Below are positions 14,792 to 22,017 of a stretch of 47,863 nucleotides of DNA, piece after piece (position 1 is the stretch's first letter; every line of letters begins with the position of its first letter). The stretch lies in the IMG/VR virus record IMGVR_UViG_3300031240_000013, positions 1 through 47,863 of that record; one strand, 5' to 3'. This DNA is from a virus. The notes under the pieces are model-generated. The model was not told the origin of the DNA. It worked only from the letters and a program-made list of their open reading frames with translations, and made no database searches. The position numbers and the translations under genes were made by a program.

Positions 14792-15757
14792 TTACGCTGC
14801 TTCGAACACTTTCCTAACGTTCTCTTGCATTGTATCACGGTTCGGCCATCTTTTACTAAGATTTTCCAGAGCCTTTTTTCCTACAGGTCCGTTCTTAAAT
14901 TCAGGATCAGACCATCTCTTTTTATGTTTTTCTGACATCTTCTCTCGGTATCCCGGTTGCGCCCACACCAAGAGTTGGCCTTTTGACATCTTTTCCTTGC
15001 ATTCAACGGTCGCCATCGCTTCAGCCCGTTTTTCGCGAAAATTTTCGTCTTGCCATCTCTGAAGAGCGGCAACAGAACAGTTTTCCTTGTACTCCGGCTT
15101 CCCTTGAGCCTCTAGCATCCCCTCAGCCCTTCTCTGTCTGTAGACGGGGTCCTCCCATTTTTCCAGCATGGTGTTTGACATTGATTGTTTTCGCTCTGTA
15201 TTACCACCCCACGATTCGACAGCGGCTGCTCTCCTATTTTGAATAGCTTGGGGTTCATTAAAAGCCTTTATCATTTTTTCCCGGAATTCTGGATTTTCCC
15301 ATCTAATAATGTTAGCCTCAGACATATTCTCGCGGTAATGAGGGTTATCCCAGGCGAGTTTGATGGCCTGTGATCGTTTGTCTCTCATCGCGGGGTCTTG
15401 CCATTCGGACAAACGCAACTCGGATATTTTCTTTCTCGTTTCTTCTAGGTGCCTTCCCCTAGAACCCCCGCGCTTGATGTTATACCCAAAGGCAGAACTA
15501 ATGGAATTAAAGGCAAGTATCCACGCATCTTCGAATGTATCTAATTCCTCTTGGGTAACAACCCCTGTAGCTAAGGGTTTGAGTACAAAATTTTCGGGGC
15601 CGTGTTTACGGATGGAATTGTGAAGCGGAGTTGTGCTCCCAGACCGCGTACTACCGAGATGTCTTGACCATCGAAAAGGTATTGTGTGCCAAGTTTGTCC
15701 CACGTAAACCTTTTCTGTTACTTTATTTGTGATTAGATAGATTGTTCCCGTCTCCAT
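14792..15757 (-). CDS. GIY-YIG homing endonuclease with tandem NUMOD-like motifs
   Basis: 321 residues. The N-terminal GIY-YIG nuclease has GTIYLITNKVTEKVYVGQTW and a later catalytic region ending GYNIKRGGSRG. From residue ~105 on, about nine imperfect repeats of a W-x-(D/N)-P-x-(Y/F)-R-E-K-M-S pattern follow, typical of nuclease-associated modular DNA-binding motifs. The start overlaps the 3' end of the integrase by 35 bases, consistent with insertion directly after it. Confidence 0.88.
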   Translation of the reverse strand: METGTIYLITNKVTEKVYVGQTWHTIPFRWSRHLGSTRSGSTTPLHNSIRKHGPENFVLKPLATGVVTQEELDTFEDAWILAFNSISSAFGYNIKRGGSRGRHLEETRKKISELRLSEWQDPAMRDKRSQAIKLAWDNPHYRENMSEANIIRWENPEFREKMIKAFNEPQAIQNRRAAAVESWGGNTERKQSMSNTMLEKWEDPVYRQRRAEGMLEAQGKPEYKENCSVAALQRWQDENFREKRAEAMATVECKEKMSKGQLLVWAQPGYREKMSEKHKKRWSDPEFKNGPVGKKALENLSKRWPNRDTMQENVRKVFEAA

Positions 15758-16850
15758 TAAAAGCACCCCTCACCCGACCCTGCATCTTGTCCGTGAATTT
15801 TCCGTAAGCTCTTTCAAGCGTGAAAATTGTGTCCCCCACGATCTTTGAAATATCGTAGATTGGGATTTCTTTCTCTAACAAGTATACCACGAAATTCGCT
15901 CTGTAGCGATGCAGGTTGGCCCCTTCAACTCCAGCCTTGGACCCTAGTCCCAGCATCATCCTTGACAGCTTGTCTCGGGTTATGTTGGGCAGCACTCTGT
16001 CCTTCTCTTCTGGACTCAACAGGTTATGCCAATGAGTCAACTCTTCCAACAAGGGCGGAGCCATCGGAATGATAACGAGCTTCCTGCATTTTTGTGTAAC
16101 ACGAGTGATCCGCTGCGCCGTGAGGTCGATTTCTTTCCAGGTTAGGGCTACAACATCTTGTCCCCGTAGCCCGGTCCAGCGCAGCAAGAGGTAGGCGAGA
16201 AGTGCAATACCTCGGGCCTGCTGGCCGATCCGTTCGATTTCGTCTGAGGTAAATGGTTCGGCACCCTCAACTTCACCCAGGACTTTCGGGGCCTCGGGGA
16301 GTTTGATAGGGGGCATGAATTTCTCTTCTACGCAAAACTGGATAAACCGCCGCACTGCTGAGAAGTCGGTTAGAATTCCACTACCGTTCGTGGCTTGCTT
16401 AGTCGCCTTAATTTGTTCCAGCCGTTCCAGAAAATACTGCTCCAGTAGATTGGCGGTCAGTTCGTCCATTAATCGGACACGGCCCCCAACCCACTCGACG
16501 AAAAGCTGGACACAGTGCTCGTAGGTATTTACGGTCCCGCTGGCCAGCCTGCCTAGTTTCAACTGCCGATCCAGCTTCAGGCAGAAGGCCCTTTCTATTT
16601 CTTGCAGGGAGGAACTGGGTGCCGGTCCAACCAGAGCACGGTTCAAAAGACTGACGGTCGAGGGCGGTAAAATTAGCCTAAGTGTTGACCACGAATCGCT
16701 TTGCGGTCCAGACGCAGCGGCATATTCCAGTTGGTTCGCAAGTTTGCGGGCGATCTCTGGGTTTTTAGTTCCAAGAGACCCCCGCAGACGCCTGCCCGAA
16801 ACCATCACTGAAAAATGGTGGATGCCGTTTCTTTTGAATGTGCGAAGCAC
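15723..16850 (-). CDS. int: Tyrosine recombinase / integrase
   Basis: 375 residues from GTG 16850. An N-terminal arm- and core-binding region (~1-190), then the catalytic domain: Arg229 in TGLRGQD, Lys254/257 region (TQKCRK), His314-x-x-Arg317 in HRYR, and nucleophile Tyr349 in ERAYGKF. The usual second His/Trp position reads VGDTIF, so Asp stands where LGH is common. Integrates or excises the phage genome; no attachment site could be identified. Palindrome site 10 lies in frame and encodes VRLMD (125-129), the same residues as in the polymerase. Start overlaps the upstream TAG (TAGTG). Confidence 0.9.
   Translation of the reverse strand: MLRTFKRNGIHHFSVMVSGRRLRGSLGTKNPEIARKLANQLEYAAASGPQSDSWSTLRLILPPSTVSLLNRALVGPAPSSSLQEIERAFCLKLDRQLKLGRLASGTVNTYEHCVQLFVEWVGGRVRLMDELTANLLEQYFLERLEQIKATKQATNGSGILTDFSAVRRFIQFCVEEKFMPPIKLPEAPKVLGEVEGAEPFTSDEIERIGQQARGIALLAYLLLRWTGLRGQDVVALTWKEIDLTAQRITRVTQKCRKLVIIPMAPPLLEELTHWHNLLSPEEKDRVLPNITRDKLSRMMLGLGSKAGVEGANLHRYRANFVVYLLEKEIPIYDISKIVGDTIFTLERAYGKFTDKMQGRVRGAFNGDGNNLSNHK
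16114..16125 (-). repeat. TGCGCCGTGAGG repeat, copy a
   Basis: tgcgccgtgagg, inside the integrase frame (minus strand encodes Leu-Thr-Ala-Gln). Other copies are intergenic at 17930, 18995, 19860 (one-base variant) and 20716. Confidence 0.6.
16464..16478 (+). repeat. GTCC palindrome site 10
   Basis: Perfect consensus gtccattaatcggac inside the integrase gene. Confidence 0.9.
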
Positions 16851-17077
16851 TACTCGTCTTCCTCATCTTCCCCAAATGCAAGATGTGCTTCGGCTTCCCA
16901 CGGTTTCGGGCAGTAGCAGATGTTGCCTTGGTTAAACTGTCGAAGGGTCTCCCAGGATTCTACATCCGTTAGTGACGCTTCATCAAGAGCCTTTTCAATC
17001 GCCTCTTCTTCAGATTCAGCGTTAACCGTCCGATATGCGTGGCCCGCAATTGGGATTGTTACTTCGTAGGTTTTCAT
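16850..17077 (-). CDS. Hypothetical small acidic protein
   Basis: 75 residues. MKTYEVTIPIAGHAYRTVNA then ESEEEAIEKALDEASL: a beta strand pair and a helix, the pattern of small phage proteins where a short strand is followed by A-x-S-x-E-E-A. Ends in an acidic run. A similar layout is seen in 18527-18721. Function unknown. Confidence 0.7.
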   Translation of the reverse strand: MKTYEVTIPIAGHAYRTVNAESEEEAIEKALDEASLTDVESWETLRQFNQGNICYCPKPWEAEAHLAFGEDEEDE

Positions 17078-17078
17078 T

Positions 17079-17312
17079 TCAGCTACTTTTCCTCGCTTTC
17101 TTCTCCGCCTTTTGTGCGGTTACAAACTTCAGAACTGCCAGATTGTAAATCGACGCGGGTGAAACTTCAAAGGCAGAACGCATTCCCTTTAGGCGAACCT
17201 TCACGCCGTAAGGACTGAAATCCATGACGATCTCCCGCAGTTTTCCACGTTCACGGACGCAATCAGAGAACTCTACAGACAACTTGCTCTTGCGTTTTGC
17301 TAGACTGGTCAC
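17079..17312 (-). CDS. Hypothetical basic protein
   Basis: 77 residues from GTG 17312 (GGAGG site, GTGA overlap with the upstream gene). Lys/Arg-rich at both ends (SLAKRKSKLS; QKAEKKARKSS); nucleic-acid binding is possible but unproven. Confidence 0.65.
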   Translation of the reverse strand: MTSLAKRKSKLSVEFSDCVRERGKLREIVMDFSPYGVKVRLKGMRSAFEVSPASIYNLAVLKFVTAQKAEKKARKSS

Positions 17313-17434
17313 AACACCCTCCAAACCAACCAAACGATTATACCATCAATCGGTAGAGAAAAGGCTAGAGCATTTCTGATGCCCCGAATCAGGTTCAGCT
17401 CGTCTTGTTCGGTTAATGTATAGATCACGGTCAT
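17309..17434 (-). CDS. 41-residue hypothetical protein
   Basis: MTVIYTLTEQDELNLIRGIR onward, with a hydrophobic end (GIIVWLVWRVL) that could be one membrane segment. ATG 17434 overlaps the upstream TGA (ATGA) and its TGA overlaps the next GTG, so it is a coupled link in the operon. Confidence 0.55.
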   Translation of the reverse strand: MTVIYTLTEQDELNLIRGIRNALAFSLPIDGIIVWLVWRVL

Positions 17435-17628
17435 TTCGTCCTCCCCCACTCCTTCAGCTTCTTACAGATCGCCTGTCGGCGTGCCTTGTTCTCGGGTGAA
17501 CTTGGATTAGGCTCGTACAGCAGGATTTCGAGGAGAGTCGCGGACAGGTGCCGGATCGCTTCTTTCCTCTCGGCCTCGGTTGTGCCGGTTTCAGGGTCGT
17601 AGCCTCTGGACCACTTTACGGCGTCCAT
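17431..17628 (-). CDS. Hypothetical protein starting within a palindrome site
   Basis: 65 residues, MDAVKWSRGYDPETGTTEAE onward. The ATG at 17628 belongs to palindrome site 11, which also ends the upstream gene (TAATG), with GGAG correctly placed upstream. Helical; no family recognised. Confidence 0.7.
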   Translation of the reverse strand: MDAVKWSRGYDPETGTTEAERKEAIRHLSATLLEILLYEPNPSSPENKARRQAICKKLKEWGRTK

Positions 17629-17637
17629 TAAACGGAC
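17623..17637 (+). repeat. GTCC palindrome site 11
   Basis: gtccattaaacggac. Provides Ser-Val-TAA of 17628-17873 and ATG of 17431-17628. Confidence 0.85.
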
Positions 17638-17873
17638 TCCTTTATCAGGCTTTCGAGGTACCGGCCCAGAACCACGTGAGCACAAGCCGACCCGCAGATG
17701 TGCTTAACATCGCGTCGAGTCGCGATTGTATCATTCCAAAGAAATATTGCCACCCCAAAGACGTGAGAATCATCTTCCCAAACGCCACCCTCGGCCTCGC
17801 AACTTAGGAACCAATGATTCTCAGGTCCTCGTATCGCTCCACATACATCACACTTTACAACTTCAGCAATCAT
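17628..17873 (-). CDS. Small zinc-binding protein
   Basis: 81 residues. CDVCG (residues 8-12) and HICGSAC (~59-65) make a four-Cys zinc site around a beta-rich centre (ESEAEGGVW region, VFGVAIFLW). First gene after the promoter at 17918-17891. Function unknown; common phage early-gene style. Confidence 0.75.
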   Translation of the reverse strand: MIAEVVKCDVCGAIRGPENHWFLSCEAEGGVWEDDSHVFGVAIFLWNDTIATRRDVKHICGSACAHVVLGRYLESLIKESV

Positions 17874-17890
17874 TTCTGTTTCACCCCCTC

Positions 17891-17918
17891 AGTTTAAACC
17901 CGTTTGGGAAAATGTCAA
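17891..17918 (-). promoter_or_regulatory. Sigma70-like promoter
   Basis: TTGACA (17918-17913), 16-base spacer, TAAACT (17896-17891), 18 bases before the ATG of 17628-17873. Confidence 0.65.
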
Positions 17919-17929
17919 GTACAAATTGC

Positions 17930-17941
17930 TGCGCCGTGAGG
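17930..17941 (-). repeat. TGCGCCGTGAGG repeat, copy b
   Basis: tgcgccgtgagg directly after the stop of 17944-18165 and just upstream of a promoter. Confidence 0.7.
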
Positions 17942-17943
17942 TT

Positions 17944-18165
17944 CTAGCCTTTATAGTCCTGATCTGCAACAATCCGTATGCTGCGGTACATGGTCGGCGG
18001 GTAGTCTTGAGGCTCAATGATCTTAGGGACCTGATCCCAGGAATCAAACTGCACCACAACCTGTTGATGCCCGACAGGTATACTCTTTAAACCTAATTTC
18101 TTAGCGTTTGCTGCCACGTGTGTATCCCAGCACCCGCAACCTCGACCGTCGAAGTGAATGAACAT
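17944..18165 (-). CDS. Hypothetical small protein
   Basis: 73 residues, MFIHFDGRGCGCWDTHVAAN onward; a CGCW motif near the start. AGGTGG site upstream. No family recognised. Confidence 0.7.
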   Translation of the reverse strand: MFIHFDGRGCGCWDTHVAANAKKLGLKSIPVGHQQVVVQFDSWDQVPKIIEPQDYPPTMYRSIRIVADQDYKG

Positions 18166-18238
18166 AAACCACCTTTCCGCGACACCTTTGGTAACCGCTC
18201 AACTCCCGCCACCGTGAAGGCAGTATCGCTAGGGAGTC

Positions 18239-18254
18239 TGCCCGCCGAAGCGGG
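18239..18254. terminator. Hairpin after 18261-18482 (possible terminator)
   Basis: GCCCGC-CGAA-GCGGGC, 6-bp GC stem with a tetraloop, just downstream of the gene's stop on the minus strand. There is no U-run, so it may only stabilise the mRNA end. Confidence 0.35.
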
Positions 18255-18260
18255 CGTGTG

Positions 18261-18482
18261 CTACGCCGCGTCGATCAAGACCCCCAATTTCCAAAGATCA
18301 ACCACCGTCACTTTCGTTATTTGATCGTTTGGAATATCCGCGATAATTCGCGCACCCTCCATAAGATCGGTCATTGTATGATACCGAGGGTTACAGAGCA
18401 AAACGGACTCCGCAACTTTTTGGTGTGCCTCGGTTGGCCATTTCTGCTTTGTCACTTTCAACATGTTGGGAAACACGTACAT
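18261..18482 (-). CDS. Hypothetical small protein
   Basis: 73 residues, MYVFPNMLKVTKQKWPTEAH onward; start ATG 18482 with AGGGGGG. Between its stop and 18165 lie ~95 bases with only a GC hairpin. No family recognised. Confidence 0.7.
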   Translation of the reverse strand: MYVFPNMLKVTKQKWPTEAHQKVAESVLLCNPRYHTMTDLMEGARIIADIPNDQITKVTVVDLWKLGVLIDAA

Positions 18483-18504
18483 AGCAGCAACCCCCCTCGT
18501 TTCC

Positions 18505-18519
18505 GTCCACTAACCGGAC
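18505..18519 (+). repeat. GTCC palindrome site 12
   Basis: gtccactaaccggac, intergenic between 18261-18482 and 18527-18721. Confidence 0.75.
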
Positions 18520-18526
18520 TAGGTTA

Positions 18527-18721
18527 TTACTTCGTGGAATGGTCACAGCTTAGATCAACAACTACGGTGTCAGAGTCGTCTTCCAAGTTTAGAACCTCGA
18601 AAGCGGCTCTTTCCAGAGGGTGTTCGGCCTGCCAGATTTGGGTTTGTTCGGCAATACCGGCAGCTTCTTGCGCAGAATCCGCTTCTAATTCTACAACCCA
18701 AATTACTCGATACATCGTCAT
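18527..18721 (-). CDS. Hypothetical small protein
   Basis: 64 residues from ATG 18721 (GAGGAGG): MTMYRVIWVVELEADSAQEA onward. A strand followed by an Ala/Glu helix and an acidic strand, the same layout as 16850-17077. Function unknown. Confidence 0.7.
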   Translation of the reverse strand: MTMYRVIWVVELEADSAQEAAGIAEQTQIWQAEHPLERAAFEVLNLEDDSDTVVVDLSCDHSTK

Positions 18722-18734
18722 TTGTCGCACCTCC

Positions 18735-18962
18735 TCAGTGTTTGCATTCCAGCACCAGGGGATTAACCGCGTCCCCCTGCTCAACGATTTTGACGGCCTT
18801 CTCTTCGCAGACTAGCTGGCGGTCTGATCCGAACAAAAACAGCCGGTAATCCCCGTTTGCTTGTGGGACGTAGACAAGGTGAATGGATTCCTTCTTGCTG
18901 CCTGCACCATTCGCCGCTGCGAACGATAACAAGAGAGCGCCTATGTAGAGTAGTTTACGCAT
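18735..18962 (-). CDS. Small exported protein
   Basis: 75 residues. MRKLLYIGALLLSFAAANGA is a Sec signal peptide without a lipobox. The mature part is short and charged. AAAGGAGG site. Likely periplasmic or cell-surface; function unknown. Confidence 0.72.
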   Translation of the reverse strand: MRKLLYIGALLLSFAAANGAGSKKESIHLVYVPQANGDYRLFLFGSDRQLVCEEKAVKIVEQGDAVNPLVLECKH

Positions 18963-18978
18963 GGTGCCTCCTTTGGTT

Positions 18979-18993
18979 TTCCATTAATCAGAC
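18979..18993 (+). repeat. GTCC palindrome site 13 (degenerate)
   Basis: ttccattaatcagac, two changes from consensus, intergenic. Confidence 0.6.
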
Positions 18994-18994
18994 T

Positions 18995-19006
18995 TGCGCC
19001 GTGAGG
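18995..19006 (-). repeat. TGCGCCGTGAGG repeat, copy c
   Basis: tgcgccgtgagg, two bases after palindrome site 13, just after the stop of 19016-19555. Confidence 0.7.
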
Positions 19007-19015
19007 TCAGAGCCT

Positions 19016-19555
19016 CTAGCTGATTTCCTGCATTTCCTCGATCTCTTCGGGCGTGAAGAATCGGGTAATCTTGCGGTATTCCTCTTGGACGGCTAGATAC
19101 ACGTCGAAGGCTTTACGGCTGTCCGAGTCATACACGAAATTTCCGCAGAAGTCATCAAAGGTTCCAGGATCGCTCTTTTCGACGCAGGCTAGAAGGTCGT
19201 AAGCCGTGGGGGTTTTCATGGCCGCTTTGCCTTTGAGCCCAAACTTGAAAGGGGTTTCCCCGTTGCGGTAATGTTTGTCGCCTAGCGCGTTAAACTCCTC
19301 GTCGGCATAGGAATTCCAGAAGTCGAAAACCACGGCAGACGCGGACGCTTTTCTTCGCAAGATTGTGCAGCGGTAGTGCTTGCCGTGAATATGGGACTTG
19401 CGCGGGTAGACGCTGGTTTTGTCCATGTCCTTACCCTTGGCCGCGTCTTCGCAGAACTTCGGGCAATCGGACCCGACGAGCACGGCGGCAAAGGTTAGGC
19501 TATGCCGCGACAGAAAATCCTCAGCTTGTTTCTCGTAATCGGTTACGGTTTGCAT
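19016..19555 (-). CDS. Conserved phage protein of unknown function
   Basis: 179 residues, MQTVTDYEKQAEDFLSRHSL onward. Contains HIHGKHYRCTILRR and AYDLLACVEKSDPGTFDDFC, a combination I associate with widespread phage hypothetical proteins. Start ATG 19555 (GAGGGA). Function unknown. Confidence 0.78.
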   Translation of the reverse strand: MQTVTDYEKQAEDFLSRHSLTFAAVLVGSDCPKFCEDAAKGKDMDKTSVYPRKSHIHGKHYRCTILRRKASASAVVFDFWNSYADEEFNALGDKHYRNGETPFKFGLKGKAAMKTPTAYDLLACVEKSDPGTFDDFCGNFVYDSDSRKAFDVYLAVQEEYRKITRFFTPEEIEEMQEIS

Positions 19556-19621
19556 GTTCCCTCTTTTGCCGGTATACGATCCGGCAAACGGTTCCCGGTT
19601 TATCAGATTGAGAAACCCTCT

Positions 19622-19636
19622 GTCCGTTAATTGGAC
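19622..19636. repeat. GTCC palindrome site 14
   Basis: gtccgttaattggac; provides Ser-Asn-TAA of 19627-19836. Confidence 0.8.
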
Positions 19637-19836
19637 AGATTAGATGTGAGGACCAGAAAGCGAAGGTCATCGGCAATAGATTGAATTTCCGATGCGGCAT
19701 GAAGGTACATTTTGCACGCAGCTTTTGAGCGAACGCACTTTTCCATAGACCGATTCTGTTCGGCCCGAAGTTCAAGGTATTGAATCATGTCTTCGCGAAA
19801 ACCTTCGAGAGTTACTGCATTCGAGACGAGTTTCAA
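19627..19836 (-). CDS. Hypothetical helical protein (TTG start)
   Basis: 69 residues, product MKLVSNAVTLEGFREDMIQY from TTG 19836 with GAGAGG 8 bases upstream. Helical throughout. Ends in palindrome site 14. No family recognised. Confidence 0.65.
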   Translation of the reverse strand: MKLVSNAVTLEGFREDMIQYLELRAEQNRSMEKCVRSKAACKMYLHAASEIQSIADDLRFLVLTSNLSN

Positions 19837-19859
19837 AGTTTTGCCTCTCTTTCCGTTGC

Positions 19860-19870
19860 TTGCGCCGTGA
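19860..19870 (-). repeat. TGCGCCGTGAG repeat, copy d (variant)
   Basis: ttgcgccgtga followed by a instead of gg; intergenic, 14 bases from palindrome site 15. Confidence 0.5.
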
Positions 19871-19883
19871 ATTGCGGGCCTTT

Positions 19884-19898
19884 GCCCATTAATCGGAC
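19884..19898 (+). repeat. GTCC palindrome site 15
   Basis: gcccattaatcggac; provides Ser-Asp-TAA of 19889-20095. Confidence 0.85.
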
Positions 19899-20095
19899 GC
19901 GCCTGTTAATGCCGCGATACACTTGTCAGACGGCCAACGGTTGATATCATCTCGACAATCGCCCATAAACCCCGATGGATGATAGCAACCACATTGGCCG
20001 CATTCTTCCCACTCATCGGGAGGATTTTCTTCGTACCTCACGTTAGGCTCAAGAGTCCAAATCTTCGGACCAACAAACAAACCAGACGGTTGCAT
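19889..20095 (-). CDS. Zinc-knuckle hypothetical protein
   Basis: 68 residues. The core CGQCGCYHPSGFMGDCRDD is a Cys/His zinc knuckle seen in many small phage proteins. Start ATG 20095 (GGAGGG). Ends in palindrome site 15. Transcribed from the promoter at 20151-20123. Confidence 0.78.
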   Translation of the reverse strand: MQPSGLFVGPKIWTLEPNVRYEENPPDEWEECGQCGCYHPSGFMGDCRDDINRWPSDKCIAALTGASD

Positions 20096-20122
20096 GTCAT
20101 TCCCTCCATTCAGGATACAGCC

Positions 20123-20151
20123 ATAATAGGTTGATACTGCGCCATTGTCAA
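20123..20151 (-). promoter_or_regulatory. Strong sigma70-like promoter
   Basis: TTGACA (20151-20146), 17-base spacer, TATTAT (20128-20123). The -35 hexamer contains the TGA stop of 20148-20354. The best promoter match in the window. Confidence 0.75.
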
Positions 20152-20354
20152 GACAATTCTTGCGCCTGCTCTGTTTTCTCTTTCAGCTCCTGGCATCCGG
20201 GGCAGGCAGGATCATACATTCCACCGTGCGCCGTGCGGACATGGTTTATTAGTGCGGACCCGTCCCGGTATGCTTTGCCTTGGTGCCGTTTCTGACAGAC
20301 AGAGGCAAAGCTAGGGTTGATCGCTTGGCCGAAATTCAGCTTGAATGGTCGCAT
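20148..20354 (-). CDS. Zinc-finger-like hypothetical protein
   Basis: 68 residues from ATG 20354 (TAATG overlap, GGAG site). VCQKRHQGKAYRDGSALINH followed by VRTAHGG and CPGC: C-x(13)-H-x(4)-H plus a C-x-x-C, a C2H2-like arrangement. Function unknown. Confidence 0.7.
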   Translation of the reverse strand: MRPFKLNFGQAINPSFASVCQKRHQGKAYRDGSALINHVRTAHGGMYDPACPGCQELKEKTEQAQELS

Positions 20355-20695
20355 TAATTCTCTCCTTGATTCACGATCCATTCAATAGCTGTCCTGCTCC
20401 GCCCCGTTCCACCGCAGTCCAAGATAAAATCAAATTGCTTCAAGGCGTAGTCTGCCGTGCATTCTCCGACCCACGTTTTAACAATCCGGTCTAGCAGCTC
20501 TTTGCAGGAATACCCATTTGCGTGTGTGGCGAGCATTGAAAATCCTAGTTTGCGGTCATCTTCGTACATGAGCGCGTGTGTTTCTATTTCGGCCAGCGGA
20601 ATTACTTTCAAGGTGCCGAATTTATGAGATACTTCGCGGTACGTGCTCGAATCGTGCGAAGACAGCAACGATCCTCCGAAATTGCTTTTTCCCAT
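20354..20695 (-). CDS. Hypothetical protein
   Basis: 113 residues from ATG 20695 (AAAGGA site): MGKSNFGGSLLSSHDSSTYR onward. Contains HANGYSCKELLDRIVKTW. Earlier in-frame ATGs exist. No family recognised. Confidence 0.68.
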   Translation of the reverse strand: MGKSNFGGSLLSSHDSSTYREVSHKFGTLKVIPLAEIETHALMYEDDRKLGFSMLATHANGYSCKELLDRIVKTWVGECTADYALKQFDFILDCGGTGRSRTAIEWIVNQGEN

Positions 20696-20715
20696 AATCA
20701 TTCCTTTCAATTCGT

Positions 20716-20727
20716 TGCGCCGTGAGG
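20716..20727 (-). repeat. TGCGCCGTGAGG repeat, copy e
   Basis: tgcgccgtgagg, intergenic, 12 bases from palindrome site 16. Confidence 0.7.
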
Positions 20728-20738
20728 ACTAAGCACTA

Positions 20739-20753
20739 GTCCGATTAATGGAC
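20739..20753 (-). repeat. GTCC palindrome site 16
   Basis: gtccgattaatggac, the perfect consensus in reverse orientation, intergenic downstream of 20764-21408. Confidence 0.9.
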
Positions 20754-20763
20754 GGATGCGGGC

Positions 20764-21408
20764 CTAGTAGATTTTCCCGGACTCCGTGAATTCATACTCA
20801 TTGGCCCGTATCGCATCGTCTACGTTTTCCTCAGACATGCGGTATTCATAGTCATCGCGGAGTCCCTTGTAAATCCAATTGGCAAATTCGCGCATAAGCT
20901 CCTGTAAATCCTCTTCGGCATTCTCGGACACGTCTTCCCCGTCTTCGCGCTCCGTCCAATCGACGTACATGGTATGCGCGTGAACGTAGTTTCCACGCTG
21001 GTCGATTTCCCCTGTAAGGCTGTTTCCGTTCTTCGCTTGTAAGTCTGCTAGGTCATCGGCAATCTTCCATAGTGCCTCATCTCTACCGAATTCAGCGCGA
21101 ACCTTTGCAGGACTGTCTACAGCAAACCCATAACGGGCCTTGAAAGATGCGCCGTCACCTTGGGAAGAGAATCCGGACCAATAGATAATGGATTCTTGTC
21201 TAGTCCCTCCTCCCATGAGTTTTACGGGACGGGTATCTAGTTCAATTCCCAACAGTTGCGCTGCTGTTTCCGCGAATTCCAATTCATCGCCAAACGAACC
21301 GAATTCGGAGCTTTCGCATTCTCTCCACCAGTCGCGGGCCTTTTCCTTCGCCGCATCCGACAATTCATCGAATGAATAGACTTTGGTTACTTTCACATCT
21401 TCGCGCAT
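20764..21408 (-). CDS. Conserved phage protein annotated elsewhere as antitoxin-like
   Basis: 214 residues from ATG 21408 (GGAGG site). The N-terminus KVYSFDELSDAAKEKARDWW is the signature of a widespread phage family often labelled antitoxin of a toxin-antitoxin stability system. No toxin partner is adjacent, so that label should not be trusted for function. The C-terminus contains DDAIRANEYEFTESG, also typical of the family. Confidence 0.8.
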   Translation of the reverse strand: MREDVKVTKVYSFDELSDAAKEKARDWWRECESSEFGSFGDELEFAETAAQLLGIELDTRPVKLMGGGTRQESIIYWSGFSSQGDGASFKARYGFAVDSPAKVRAEFGRDEALWKIADDLADLQAKNGNSLTGEIDQRGNYVHAHTMYVDWTEREDGEDVSENAEEDLQELMREFANWIYKGLRDDYEYRMSEENVDDAIRANEYEFTESGKIY

Positions 21409-21469
21409 AAATCCCTCCAATTTGCTCTAGTCATCTTCAGTACCGGCATTAGAGCGTATCCGGTAGACC

Positions 21470-21484
21470 GTCCATTATTCGGAC
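21470..21484 (+). repeat. GTCC palindrome site 17
   Basis: gtccattattcggac, intergenic, 9 bases after the stop of 21493-21645. Confidence 0.8.
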
Positions 21485-21492
21485 GGTTTCGA

Positions 21493-21645
21493 CTACGCGC
21501 AGGGGAAAACGTCCCAAACTACGCGCGGATGTGCTCCACGGTTTAGACGTTTCGCCGCTGCTCTGCATTGTTTCTCAGTTCCATTGAACACGGCGGAGCT
21601 TGCTACAGTTTCCCCGTCAATTGTCATCCCAACGTAGAATTGCAT
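21493..21645 (-). CDS. 50-residue hypothetical protein
   Basis: MQFYVGMTIDGETVASSAVF onward; GGAGG spaced correctly before ATG 21645. Small alpha/beta protein with a Cys near residue 27 and a basic stretch (AAAKRLNRGAHPR). No family recognised. Confidence 0.65.
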   Translation of the reverse strand: MQFYVGMTIDGETVASSAVFNGTEKQCRAAAKRLNRGAHPRVVWDVFPCA

Positions 21646-21647
21646 GG

Positions 21648-21869
21648 CTATTCCTCCAATCGTTTGACAACAATCTCTCGTTTACCCGTCAAGGTTGGTG
21701 GATGGTCCTGCCAGCCCATAGGGGAAGGAATCACATCCGGATCAATCACAGGTACGCGCGGAACGTCCAAAATATCCCGCATAGCCCGCATCGACCGTTT
21801 GTGCTCCAGATATGCAGGAATCCCGATGGTGAGAATTCCAGCGCTGTAAGCAAGGATTAATCCTGCCAT
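21648..21869 (-). CDS. Single-pass membrane protein
   Basis: 73 residues: MAGLILAYSAGILTIGIPAY is an N-terminal membrane anchor, followed by a basic/Pro-rich cytoplasmic tail. Overlaps the upstream gene by 13 bases. Confidence 0.68.
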   Translation of the reverse strand: MAGLILAYSAGILTIGIPAYLEHKRSMRAMRDILDVPRVPVIDPDVIPSPMGWQDHPPTLTGKREIVVKRLEE

Positions 21870-22015
21870 CTGTCACCGTTCAACTCGGCGAGCTGGGCAT
21901 CCGATACTGCCGGATACAGGTACTTGTTAAGGTATTCAGGATCAGGAGCGGGAATAGTTTCCGCCTTGACTCCGAGTAGAAAAGCGATGAATCGCGTAAA
22001 CCAATGCTTGTACAT
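21857..22015 (-). CDS. Hypothetical small protein with hydrophobic N-terminus
   Basis: 52 residues from ATG 22015 (GGGAGGAG site): MYKHWFTRFIAFLLGVKAET onward. Possibly membrane-associated. The tail ends LAELNGDRWQD. Confidence 0.62.
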   Translation of the reverse strand: MYKHWFTRFIAFLLGVKAETIPAPDPEYLNKYLYPAVSDAQLAELNGDRWQD

Positions 22016-22017
22016 GG

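Noticed and set aside
15723-16850. attP site next to the integrase
   Set aside because: No direct or inverted core plus arm-site arrangement could be identified near the integrase; the GTCC palindrome is too widespread to be an attachment core.
17343-17355. Further palindrome copies at 17343 (ccatcaatcgg), 26419 (gttaaccggac), 36458 (caattaaccggac), 15757 (ctccattaaaag)
   Set aside because: Only one arm or the core matches, so they are indistinguishable from chance.
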